Below are positions 1-6,166 of a DNA stretch of 6,988 nt, one piece after another. The stretch spans positions 352-7,339 of the forward strand of contig PLEB01000211.1 of the NCBI GenBank assembly GCA_003136915.1. The letters are read 5' to 3'. How positions within the stretch are numbered: position 1 is the stretch's first letter; every line of letters starts with the position of its first letter. The DNA comes from Chitinophagaceae bacterium (GTDB lineage: Bacteria > Bacteroidota > Bacteroidia > Chitinophagales > Chitinophagaceae). The translations under genes and the position numbers were made by a program. Under the pieces are notes generated by a model. It was not told the origin of the DNA, ran no database searches, and was given only the letters and a program-made list of their open reading frames with translations.

Positions 1-635
1 TCTTCTATAATATTATTGTTCGCTGTGGAGCGGTTGGTATATCCAGCGCCTGTGGATAATGTTCCTGAAGCGCCTATGCTTGCACCATAGATCAACTCAT
101 TGCTATAGGTTGTAGTCTTGATGCCGCTGCTTACAGCAGCTGCATTACCTATGGCAACCGAGCTTTGATCCAATGGATCGAAAGTGACAATACCGGAATA
201 TTCGCTAATGTAGATTTGAGAAAAGGTTGTGGGAGCGCCTGATAACTTAGCAGTAACAGTTAGTGCGCCTCCTGTAATGTTATAAGCATACCACAATTCA
301 GCTCTGTAATTAACACCATTCCAGTCTGTGGGTCCGCTTATTCTTTTGTAGGTGTTTCCTTTATTATCCGTAACAGAAGTTATGCTTCTGGCTTGATCGT
401 CCCAGTCTAAATGGACTACAATTAAATTTCCTGAGGTACTTGCAGATGCAAACGCCTTTGCTATTGTTGTAGCCGTGGTCAATTGATACAGGGTTGTAGT
501 TTGGACATGTGTTTGTCCTATACTCTCTGTAAGCATCCCAAATATTAATACAAATGATATGGTGATATACTTGAGCATATAAGTCTTGTCTAGCTTTTTT
601 TGAAAATAACACATCATATTCAGGTTCTCTTTCAT
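1..635 (-). CDS. Secreted beta-rich protein, N-terminal part (cut by window edge)
   Basis: Open minus-strand frame of 211 codons from the ATG at 635-633 to the left edge with no stop; the C-terminus is outside the window. An in-frame stop at 650-648 makes this the first possible ATG. A second ATG at 578-576 (residue 20) may be the true start, since it gives a compact signal peptide: MLK, a hydrophobic run (about residues 23-35), and a likely cleavage after S-I-G (residue 40), leaving a Gln N-terminus as is common in Bacteroidota. The mature part is rich in Thr, Ser, Gly and Ala. It contains the pattern NLIVVHLDW...ITSVTDNKGNTY...ELWYAYNITGG...IYISEYSG, a beta-sandwich-like module I associate with large extracellular proteins, often multidomain and carrying a type IX secretion tail. 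I do not recognise a specific function. A binding or adhesin-like role is only a guess. It is divergent from the lipoprotein gene across a long gap. Confidence 0.8.
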   Translation of the reverse strand, partial: MKENLNMMCYFQKKLDKTYMLKYITISFVLIFGMLTESIGQTHVQTTTLYQLTTATTIAKAFASASTSGNLIVVHLDWDDQARSITSVTDNKGNTYKRISGPTDWNGVNYRAELWYAYNITGGALTVTAKLSGAPTTFSQIYISEYSGIVTFDPLDQSSVAIGNAAAVSSGIKTTTYSNELIYGASIGASGTLSTGAGYTNRSTANNNIIE

Positions 636-715
636 AAGCCATCTATTTCAACTACTATTCCGAATTAGAATAGGCTGATTTTCAAATAATTAAACGATTT
701 TTCATCCAGCCGATA

Positions 716-743
716 TTCCCAGGATCGTATTTCTTTCCCAGGA
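716..743. repeat. 9-bp direct repeat TTCCCAGGA, two copies
   Basis: TTCCCAGGA occurs at 716-724 and again at 735-743, start-to-start distance 19 bp, close to two helical turns. The second copy extends to TTCCCAGGAA, an imperfect palindrome (TTCC/GGAA). The pair lies about 80-110 bp upstream of the minus-strand secreted-protein start, where a paired operator would be plausible. Function is inference only; a chance repeat is possible. Confidence 0.4.
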
Positions 744-999
744 AGGGATAAGTCTCAATTAGAAAATTCACTGGCTGAACTTGTAAGGCTTGCTTCTAAC
801 ACGAGGAAGCCACATAAATCTTAGTTTAAAAGGCCTTAAAAAAATTTTCAGGAGCCACCCATACTTTCGAAATATTATTAGGAAGAAATATTGATTTCTT
901 ATTCCAGGCAATATTTTATATCGCCAAATTATTCATTATTGAATGAGACTATCGATACCTTAACCAGGTAAATTCTACATTCGTATTTGAGAATGGATG

Positions 1000-1007
1000 T
1001 AGCTTTG
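1000..1007 (+). promoter_or_regulatory. Possible Bacteroidota -7 promoter element
   Basis: TAGCTTTG matches the Bacteroidota sigma-ABfr -7 consensus TAnnTTTG at all fixed positions. Transcription would begin near 1014 and give the lipoprotein gene a leader of about 200 nt containing the hairpins at 1075-1140. No good -33 TTG/TTTG box sits at the usual spacing (a TTTG at 986-989 is too close), so this is a weak call that could arise by chance in AT-rich DNA. Confidence 0.22.
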
Positions 1008-1074
1008 ATTCATCGGATGCAGATTTCCTTAATTCATTTTCATTCTCACTAGCTTGCATTTATACTCATTACGA

Positions 1075-1120
1075 GAAAGGTAGATTTTATTGAAGTAAAT
1101 TACTTTAATACATACCTTTC
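1075..1120. repeat. Nested inverted repeat (long hairpin) upstream of lipoprotein gene
   Basis: The outer arms GAAAGGTA (1075-1082) and TACCTTTC (1113-1120) are perfect 8-bp complements. Inside them, 1088-1098 and 1100-1110 pair over 11 positions with a single G/T mismatch (arms of the type ATTGAAGTAA / TTACTTTAAT). As RNA this is a two-part hairpin with an asymmetric internal loop. No T-run follows in either direction, so it does not look like an intrinsic terminator. Candidates are a structured 5' leader of the lipoprotein mRNA, a protein-binding palindrome, or a remnant of a small palindromic repeat element. Confidence 0.5.
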
Positions 1121-1140
1121 GGATATGCCTCCATTATCCG
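1120..1140 (+). repeat. Short hairpin CGGATA/TATCCG
   Basis: CGGATA (1120-1125) and TATCCG (1135-1140) form a 6-bp stem around a 9-nt loop. It begins exactly where the larger hairpin ends, so the two would stack in an RNA leader, 72 bp before the lipoprotein ATG. No T-run follows. A regulatory role is inferred from position only. Confidence 0.35.
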
Positions 1141-1212
1141 TGTATGAACTCAGCCCAACTTGATCCTTCACTGGTTGCTTTAGAATCCCTTGAACACTAA
1201 AATGGAATTCAT

Positions 1213-1707
1213 ATGAAACATATTTTATTTGTTGTAACCCCTTTTTTATTGGCTGGCTTGATGGCATGTAACAATAAGAACAAAAAGCAAGGAAACGATA
1301 CATATAGTGAACAAAATAGAGATGCTTATTCACCAATTGAAGGTAATTGGGTGCTTGTTTCAAATGAAGTTTACGGGAAACAAATCAAGCCGAAAAGATC
1401 ACCACAGCAGCTAAAAATCTTTAACGATGGTTATTTCTCTTTTATAATGTATGATTCTTCAGGTAATTTCTACTACGCCGGGGCCGGACCATATGAAATA
1501 AATGGCAATCTGTATAAGGAAACCTTTACCTATTCATCTGACACAATTTACAATGATTCAAAAGACTGGCAACGCTGGGAAATGAAAGGCGACACGCTGA
1601 TTTTTTATGGATTTGAAAAGGCTGAAATGGCTGACGGCAGGGATGTCACAAAGGAGTGGGGTGGGAAGGGTAAATTCATTGAGAAAAGAGTCAGGGTAAA
1701 AAAATGA
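1213..1707 (+). CDS. Lipocalin-like lipoprotein (DUF4488-like)
   Basis: 164 residues. The N-terminus is a type II signal peptide: KH, hydrophobic stretch 4-16, lipobox L16-M17-A18-C19. Cys19 should be lipidated. The following NNKNKKQ is basic rather than acidic, so it lacks the acid-rich surface-export signal seen in some Bacteroidota lipoproteins and probably stays on the periplasmic face. The remainder (about 41-160) has the rhythm of small lipocalin-like domains: IEGNWVLVS at the start (GNW, 44-46), beta-strand-rich segments ending in GxYEINGN, and WEMKGDTLIFYG near the end. This resembles the DUF4488 group, whose ligands are mostly unknown. Start chosen because the signal peptide begins directly at this ATG; an ATG 11 bp upstream (1202) is out of frame and stops after four codons. 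It lies 52 bp before the dehydrogenase gene, so it may be co-transcribed with it, but the larger gap and lower GC suggest a separate gene. Confidence 0.8.
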   Translation: MKHILFVVTPFLLAGLMACNNKNKKQGNDTYSEQNRDAYSPIEGNWVLVSNEVYGKQIKPKRSPQQLKIFNDGYFSFIMYDSSGNFYYAGAGPYEINGNLYKETFTYSSDTIYNDSKDWQRWEMKGDTLIFYGFEKAEMADGRDVTKEWGGKGKFIEKRVRVKK

Positions 1708-1759
1708 CAGGCCTTGCGGTTGATTTTCGAGGCAAAAAATAATTGGTTTACTTTACAAC

Positions 1760-2551
1760 ATGGCAAAGCAGTGGCTGTTAAATAAAAGGATAGTTATTAT
1801 CGGTGGAACTGACGGACTGGGATTATCGGCCGCTCTGGCATGTATCGAAGAAGGAGCGAACGTGATTGCGGTCGGCAATAATCCTGAACGCGCGGAAGAA
1901 GTAAGTATTCAGTTTAAGAATTCGGGGGCAGTAATAATTGGAGATGCCAGGGAGGAAGCGGTTGCAGAAAAAGCACTCCGGGCCTGTGTTGACCGATTTG
2001 GCGGTTTTGATGGATTGTACCATGTTGCCGGGGGTAGTGGCCGAAAATTCGGCGACGGCCCTTTGCATGAAATAACCGCTGAAGCCTGGCATCAAACCCT
2101 GGAACTCAATCTTACGAGTCTTTTGTTTTCGAACAGAGCTGCCCTAAATTATTTTATAAAATATGATCAGGGGGGAGTGATATTGAATATCGGTTCCGTG
2201 CTGAGCAATTCCCCTTCTCCCAAATATTTTACTACCCATGCATACGCGGCGTGCAAATCGGCAATTATCGGACTCAGTAAATCAATGGCATCTTATTATG
2301 CTCAGCAAAACATAAGAGTAAACGTTATCGCACCCGGGCTGATAAAAACGCCCATGTCACAAAGAGCTGCTGCAAATGAAGATATCATGCAATTCATTCG
2401 AACAAAGCAGCCGCTTGATGGAGGCAGAATAGGAATACCGGAAGATATGAATGGGGCGGTCGTTTTTTTATTGTCTGACCATTCTAAATTTATTACCGGG
2501 CAGGTTATTGCCGTTGATGGCGGCTGGAGTGTTTCCGAGGGCCAATTTTAA
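1760..2551 (+). CDS. Short-chain dehydrogenase/reductase (classical SDR)
   Basis: NAD(P)-dependent oxidoreductase of 263 residues, normal for a classical SDR. Visible motifs: cofactor-binding Gly-rich loop GGTDGLG (15-21); HVAGG (88-92) in place of NNAG; catalytic tetrad Asn117, Ser146 (NIGSV), Tyr162 and Lys166 (YAACK); APG...TPM (191-199) after strand beta-6; C-terminal GQVIAVDGGW typical of the family. All catalytic residues are present, so it should be active in the cytoplasm. Asn40-Asn41 follow strand 2 with no acidic residue at the usual NAD-selective place, so cofactor choice is unclear. The substrate cannot be read from sequence. First gene of the five-enzyme unit, 10 bp before the kinase, which favours a sugar, sugar acid or polyol hydroxyl/ketone as substrate. 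No in-frame alternative ATG exists upstream (in-frame stop at 1721-1723). No convincing promoter motif is visible in the 52 bp before it. Confidence 0.92.
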   Translation: MAKQWLLNKRIVIIGGTDGLGLSAALACIEEGANVIAVGNNPERAEEVSIQFKNSGAVIIGDAREEAVAEKALRACVDRFGGFDGLYHVAGGSGRKFGDGPLHEITAEAWHQTLELNLTSLLFSNRAALNYFIKYDQGGVILNIGSVLSNSPSPKYFTTHAYAACKSAIIGLSKSMASYYAQQNIRVNVIAPGLIKTPMSQRAAANEDIMQFIRTKQPLDGGRIGIPEDMNGAVVFLLSDHSKFITGQVIAVDGGWSVSEGQF

Positions 2552-2561
2552 ATAACCAACA

Positions 2562-3452
2562 ATGTCGAAAGCATCAATCGGGGTTGATTTGGGCGGCACA
2601 AGGATAAAATCGGTGGCTTTGGATATGGAGGGAAACATCCTTTATCAGTTGTATACGGCCACGCATGATGGAGATGACTCAATCTGGAAACAAACAACTG
2701 CTGCCAGTATTGAAGAATTGAGATCCAAACTGGGAACATCTGATTTTGTTGTAGGCATTTCAGCTCCCGGCCTTCCCAATGAAACAAATTCTGCTATTGC
2801 GCATATGCCGGGACGTTTGCAGGGATTAGAAAATTTTGAATGGTCATCTCTTGTGAACTACAGAACCTGGGTATTAAATGATGCGGTAGGTGCCTTGATG
2901 GCGGAAGCAAAACTGGGCGTAGCGAGAAATAGAAAAAATGCAGTTTTGATAACTTTGGGAACAGGGGTGGGCGGCGCAATTCTTATTGATGGAAAACCTT
3001 ACCAGGGAAGTTTTCAGAAAGCAGGCCATATCGGCCATATTACCCTGGATAGTGAAGGAGAGCCTGATATTACAGGAATACCCGGCAGTCTCGAAGATGC
3101 CATCGGCAATGCCACTATTCAAAAAAGATCTCTTGGCAAATTCATGGATACTTTTGAATTACTGGATGCCTATAGGCGTGGGGATCATTTTGCGCGTGAA
3201 GTATGGATGTTATCCGTGAAAAAGCTGGCCATCGGTATTGCATGTATAACCAATGTATTGTCGCCGGAATGTGTAATCCTTGGAGGCGGTATTACGGAAG
3301 CCGGTAATGATTTGTTTGAACCGCTTGAGAATTTTTTGTCCATCTATGAATGGCGTGCGGGTGGTAACAAAACGGTTATTCTGAAATCACAATTTGGTGA
3401 TATGGCAGGAGCCATAGGTGCTGCCTGTTTTGCCAGGATGCAGGATAGTTAA
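2562..3452 (+). CDS. ROK-family sugar kinase, zinc-site-less variant
   Basis: 296 residues, typical ROK length with no N-terminal DNA-binding domain, so a kinase rather than a ROK repressor. Visible: phosphate-1 loop DLGGTRIK (9-16); ISAPGLPN (66-73); catalytic base region LNDAVGA with Asp107; phosphate-2 loop LGTGVGG (132-138); adenosine-side LGGGITEAG (240-248). Expected role is ATP-dependent phosphorylation of a sugar or amino sugar. Two departures from the family stand out. The CxCGxxGCxE zinc motif reads DITGIPGSLE (169-178), with all three cysteines replaced although Glu178 is kept. The ExGH motif reads HIGH (156-159), so the sugar-contacting Glu is His156. This points to an unusual substrate or a zinc-independent fold. 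Lies 10 bp after the dehydrogenase gene and 19 bp before the SIS gene. Specific substrate unknown. Confidence 0.9.
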   Translation: MSKASIGVDLGGTRIKSVALDMEGNILYQLYTATHDGDDSIWKQTTAASIEELRSKLGTSDFVVGISAPGLPNETNSAIAHMPGRLQGLENFEWSSLVNYRTWVLNDAVGALMAEAKLGVARNRKNAVLITLGTGVGGAILIDGKPYQGSFQKAGHIGHITLDSEGEPDITGIPGSLEDAIGNATIQKRSLGKFMDTFELLDAYRRGDHFAREVWMLSVKKLAIGIACITNVLSPECVILGGGITEAGNDLFEPLENFLSIYEWRAGGNKTVILKSQFGDMAGAIGAACFARMQDS

Positions 3453-3471
3453 TATAAAATCTTATTCAATC

Positions 3472-4251
3472 ATGAATGTCATCAAATCTTATGTAGAAAA
3501 CTGCAGGATCATTGCAGACAAAGTGGAGGCGCAGCAGGAAAAAATTGCCATGGCAGCGCAATGGTTTGCACAAAGTATACTTTCCGGAAGGGTGGTTCAT
3601 GTGTTTGGTTCGGGACATAGCCGGATCATGGTAGAAGAATTGTGGCCCCGGTATGGCTCTTTTCCAGGCTTTAATCCCATTGTAGAATTATCACTTACCT
3701 ATCACAATAATGTAGTGGGAGCTAATGGTCAGCGCCAGGCTATGTTTTTGGAAAATGTCCCGGGATTGGCGGAACGTATTCTCCGTAATTTTGGATTGGA
3801 TCAGAAGGATACTGCCCTGGTAATCTCCTCAAGCGGCTGCAATATTGTTCCAATTGAAATGGCTGAACAATTTCAGAAAAAAGGACTAAAAGTTGTCGCA
3901 TTGATTACAAAGGATCACCTGGAGAAATCCATCAGTAAAAGAAAGGATGGGAAAAAGCTGACTGATTATGCTGATCTTGTGTTGGACAGCGGCGCACCGG
4001 CAGGGGATTCCATGATCTATGTTCCCGGGCTTGAAACACCAGTATCCCCAGGTTCTACTGTGGGAGGAGTTATGATCGTTAATTCCATCAAGGCAGAAGT
4101 AGCGCGCTTGTTAACGGAAGCAGGTCAACCACCGAAAGTTCTTACGGCACCAATTCTTGTAGGTGCAGAAAGAGCTCAATCGCTTTTTGAATCCGCCTAC
4201 GATGAACACGCCCATCGAATGGCGGAGGTATATCGTCTGGCTGGAAATTAA
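3472..4251 (+). CDS. SIS-domain phosphosugar-binding protein (UPF0309-like)
   Basis: 259 residues from the ATG at 3472. The frame is open to an ATG at 3418, but that start overlaps the kinase by 35 bp and adds an unrelated-looking N-terminus, while MNVIKSYVENC matches how UPF0309 proteins begin. Order: N-terminal helix pair (1-38), first SIS strand-loop VVHVFGSGHSRIMVEEL (41-57), second SIS loop ISSSGCNIVPIEMA (118-131), KKGLKVVALIT (136-146), then GLETPVSPGSTVGG (186-199) and a helical tail. GSGHS and SSSG are the usual sugar-phosphate contacts. SIS proteins isomerise aldose/ketose phosphates, remove ether or amino groups from sugar phosphates, or act as sensors; here no DNA-binding domain is present, so an enzyme is likely. 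The biochemical role of UPF0309 is, as far as I know, unsettled. Following directly on a kinase gene, it probably acts on that kinase's product. Confidence 0.88.
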   Translation: MNVIKSYVENCRIIADKVEAQQEKIAMAAQWFAQSILSGRVVHVFGSGHSRIMVEELWPRYGSFPGFNPIVELSLTYHNNVVGANGQRQAMFLENVPGLAERILRNFGLDQKDTALVISSSGCNIVPIEMAEQFQKKGLKVVALITKDHLEKSISKRKDGKKLTDYADLVLDSGAPAGDSMIYVPGLETPVSPGSTVGGVMIVNSIKAEVARLLTEAGQPPKVLTAPILVGAERAQSLFESAYDEHAHRMAEVYRLAGN

Positions 4252-4273
4252 TTGTATAAATCGTAAATAAGAA

Positions 4274-5302
4274 ATGGCACAACAACGAATTCGAACGACC
4301 GTAGTTGGAAGCTATCCCTTTCCGGGATGGCTTGAATTTGCATGTCAAAACCTGGATAAATTTGGGGCCTCGGATATTGAAGAGATGATCGAAGATGCTG
4401 TAGTAGCTGCTATTCATGACCAGACAGTCGCGGGATTGGATACGATCACGGATGGCGAGCAAACAAGGCTAGACTTCAATCTTTCTTTTTATGGATATAT
4501 CACCGGGATCCGAGCCAATGAAACCGAGACCAGAAAATTTGGTCCGCCTGCTCATGATCAAAGAGGCAAACATAATATCATTGACAAATTAGCGGCCCCT
4601 AAAGGCCTGGGCGTTATAAAAGAATATTTACGTTTGAAAAAACTCGCTCCCAAGGGCCCTGTTCTTAAAGCAAGCGTACCAGGACCCTATACGCTGAGCG
4701 GAAGATTGTTGCCAAATGAAACATATAAAGACCGCTATGATATTACGGAAGCATTGCTGCCAATTGTAAGTAAGGAATTGGAAGGGCTGGTTGCCGCAGG
4801 TTGTAAAGAAATAACCGTGGATGAACCATCTATGAGTTGTTATGCTTATAAAGAAGACACCAAAAGGTTTGTGGATATTTTCAATCGGACAGTAGCGCCG
4901 ATTATTGGGAAATGCCGGCTCTCCACGCATATGTGCTTTGGAAATTTCAAGGGCCGACCAGTTGGGTACAGAAGTATCAGGCCCATGATACCGGATTTCC
5001 TGGATCTCAAAGTGAATGAGATTCATATTGAAATGGCAAACAGGGAATTTTCAGAAATTGAGTTACTGAAAATATTTGCAGAAAAGATGGATGTGGCCGT
5101 AGGCATCATCGACGTAAAAAACTATTACATTGAAACTCCCGAAGATGTGGCGGCACGAATCAAAAGATGCCTTCAATACGTGACTGCAGAAAAATTATCT
5201 GTGGCGCCTGATTGCGGATTGAGCCAGACTGCCCGATGGGCCGCAAGGCAAAAACTGGTGAACCTGGTAAAAGGCACTCAAATGGTAAATCAACAATTGT
5301 AA
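4274..5302 (+). CDS. Stand-alone MetE-type zinc methyl/alkyltransferase
   Basis: 342 residues corresponding to only the C-terminal catalytic barrel of cobalamin-independent methionine synthase (MetE is about 750 residues with a related N-terminal barrel). VVGSYP (10-15), DGEQTR (60-65) and VDEPS (182-186) match the MetE segments that hold homocysteine. The zinc ligands are all visible: His219 and Cys221 (STHMCFG), Glu253 (IHIEMANRE) and Cys314 (APDCGLSQ). It should therefore activate a thiol for alkylation. Single-barrel relatives include folate-independent methionine synthases that use corrinoid-bound methyl groups, and epoxyalkane:coenzyme M transferases. Its place 22 bp after the SIS gene and 3 bp before the lactonase argues against plain methionine synthesis and for a pathway-specific alkyl transfer or C-S bond reaction. 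Naming it metE would be misleading. Family sure, reaction unknown. Confidence 0.9.
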   Translation: MAQQRIRTTVVGSYPFPGWLEFACQNLDKFGASDIEEMIEDAVVAAIHDQTVAGLDTITDGEQTRLDFNLSFYGYITGIRANETETRKFGPPAHDQRGKHNIIDKLAAPKGLGVIKEYLRLKKLAPKGPVLKASVPGPYTLSGRLLPNETYKDRYDITEALLPIVSKELEGLVAAGCKEITVDEPSMSCYAYKEDTKRFVDIFNRTVAPIIGKCRLSTHMCFGNFKGRPVGYRSIRPMIPDFLDLKVNEIHIEMANREFSEIELLKIFAEKMDVAVGIIDVKNYYIETPEDVAARIKRCLQYVTAEKLSVAPDCGLSQTARWAARQKLVNLVKGTQMVNQQL

Positions 5303-5305
5303 AAT

Positions 5306-6166
5306 ATGTCGCTGAAAGCTGCAAGGCTCAAAGACGAAAAGTTTATTGCAGAAGTGGAGCAATATATTCATGATGAAAAACAATTTCATTTATGGTGGCT
5401 GGGGCAAAGCGGCTATTTGTTGTTGTGGCAGGGAACCAGAATATTACTGGATCCCTACCTGTCGGATTCGCTCACGAAGAAATATGCTAACACCGATAAA
5501 CCACATATTCGTATCTCGGAAAGGGTGGTAGATCCCAAGATGCTTACAAATATTTCAATCGTTACATCCAGCCATAACCATACCGATCACCTGGATGGCG
5601 AAACCCTGATTCCGCTGATAAAAAATAACCCTGGTATTGTATTCATCATTCCTGAAGCTAACCGTGACTTTGTGACTGAGCGCGTACAGATGCCCAAAGG
5701 ATTTCCCATCGGATTAACAGATGGTAAAACAATTTCAGTTGGGGATTTCTTGTTTCATGGGATACCCGCCAAACACAATGAAATAGAAAGGGATGATGAA
5801 GGAAATTGCAAATTCATGGGTTATGTGATCCGTTTTGGGAACTGGAGTATCTACCACAGTGGTGATTCGCTATGGTATGAGGGTATGGAAGAGTTACTAA
5901 TGCCCTTTCATATAGATGTTGCGCTGTTGCCAATCAATGGGAATGACCCTGCAAGAGGCGTTGCAGGAAATTTAAGTGCGGGGGAAGCAGCCGCGCTGGG
6001 CAAGGCGATTAGAGCTGCTGTAGTTATTCCCTGTCATTACGATATGTTCGCATTCAATACAGGTGACAAGAAGGACTTTGAGATGGAAGCAAAAAAAATC
6101 GGGCAACCTTGTCTTATTCTGGAACAGGGAGGACATTTTAGCAGTTCATATTATGATTCTAACTAA
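5306..6166 (+). CDS. UlaG-like metallo-beta-lactamase-fold lactonase/hydrolase
   Basis: 286 residues. It starts HLWWLGQSGYLL (28-39), very like the WWLG segment of E. coli UlaG (L-ascorbate-6-phosphate lactonase), and holds the metal motif SSHNHTDHLD (His90, His92, Asp94, His95), further likely ligands His157 (PAKHNE) and Asp187 (YHSGDS), and His244 (PCHYD). This fits the COG2220/UlaG branch, cytoplasmic hydrolases with a Mn or Zn centre that open lactones or cyclic phosphodiester-type substrates. No signal peptide. Only 3 bp separate it from the MetE-like gene, so translational coupling is likely. In context it could open a sugar lactone made by the dehydrogenase at the head of the unit; that is inference, and specificity for ascorbate-6-phosphate is not implied, since UlaD/UlaE-type partners are absent. 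It overlaps the convergent membrane-protein gene by 4 bp. Confidence 0.88.
   Translation: MSLKAARLKDEKFIAEVEQYIHDEKQFHLWWLGQSGYLLLWQGTRILLDPYLSDSLTKKYANTDKPHIRISERVVDPKMLTNISIVTSSHNHTDHLDGETLIPLIKNNPGIVFIIPEANRDFVTERVQMPKGFPIGLTDGKTISVGDFLFHGIPAKHNEIERDDEGNCKFMGYVIRFGNWSIYHSGDSLWYEGMEELLMPFHIDVALLPINGNDPARGVAGNLSAGEAAALGKAIRAAVVIPCHYDMFAFNTGDKKDFEMEAKKIGQPCLILEQGGHFSSSYYDSN

Larger units (their letters stand above)
636..1212. other. AT-rich divergent intergenic region without a gene
   Basis: About 577 bp between the divergent secreted-protein and lipoprotein genes. Neither strand shows a convincing coding frame: only short frames broken by stops, such as a 19-codon one near 994-1053 with no supporting features. 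No tRNA or rRNA-like sequence is seen. What it does hold is a 9-bp direct repeat (716-743), small hairpins (7-bp stem AAGAAAT/ATTTCTT at 883-900; GCTTC/GAAGC at 792-810), the nested hairpin at 1075-1120 and a further one at 1120-1140. It presumably carries the promoters of both flanking genes and control sites. Confidence 0.6.

Noticed and set aside
364..642. 92-residue minus-strand frame beginning MAYEREPEYD
   Set aside because: It lies over the signal peptide and first domain of the edge-truncated secreted protein in another frame; its own translation has no recognisable features.
832..848. AAGGCCTT palindrome followed by an A-run, as a possible terminator
   Set aside because: Only 8 bp pair and there is no loop. 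The A-run is on the plus strand, and the minus-strand gene's 3' end is far away, so it cannot serve either flanking gene as a terminator.
1100..1363. 87-residue minus-strand frame across the lipoprotein start
   Set aside because: It is antisense to a clear lipoprotein signal peptide and has no domain or start context of its own.
1708..1759. Promoter for the five-gene unit
   Set aside because: No TAnnTTTG match is seen; TACTTTAC at 1749-1756 differs at two fixed positions and lies too near the start codon. The unit may share the lipoprotein promoter or use an unrecognised one.
3418..3471. Upstream ATG giving the SIS protein 18 extra residues
   Set aside because: It overlaps the end of the kinase gene, and the added residues look like out-of-frame kinase sequence. 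The ATG at 3472 gives a natural UPF0309 N-terminus and operon spacing.
4628..5026. 132-residue minus-strand frame inside the MetE-like gene
   Set aside because: It is fully antisense to strongly conserved zinc-site sequence; a shadow frame.
4274..5302. Calling the MetE-like gene metE (methionine biosynthesis)
   Set aside because: It lacks the N-terminal half of MetE and sits among sugar-type enzymes; only the fold and zinc site can be supported.
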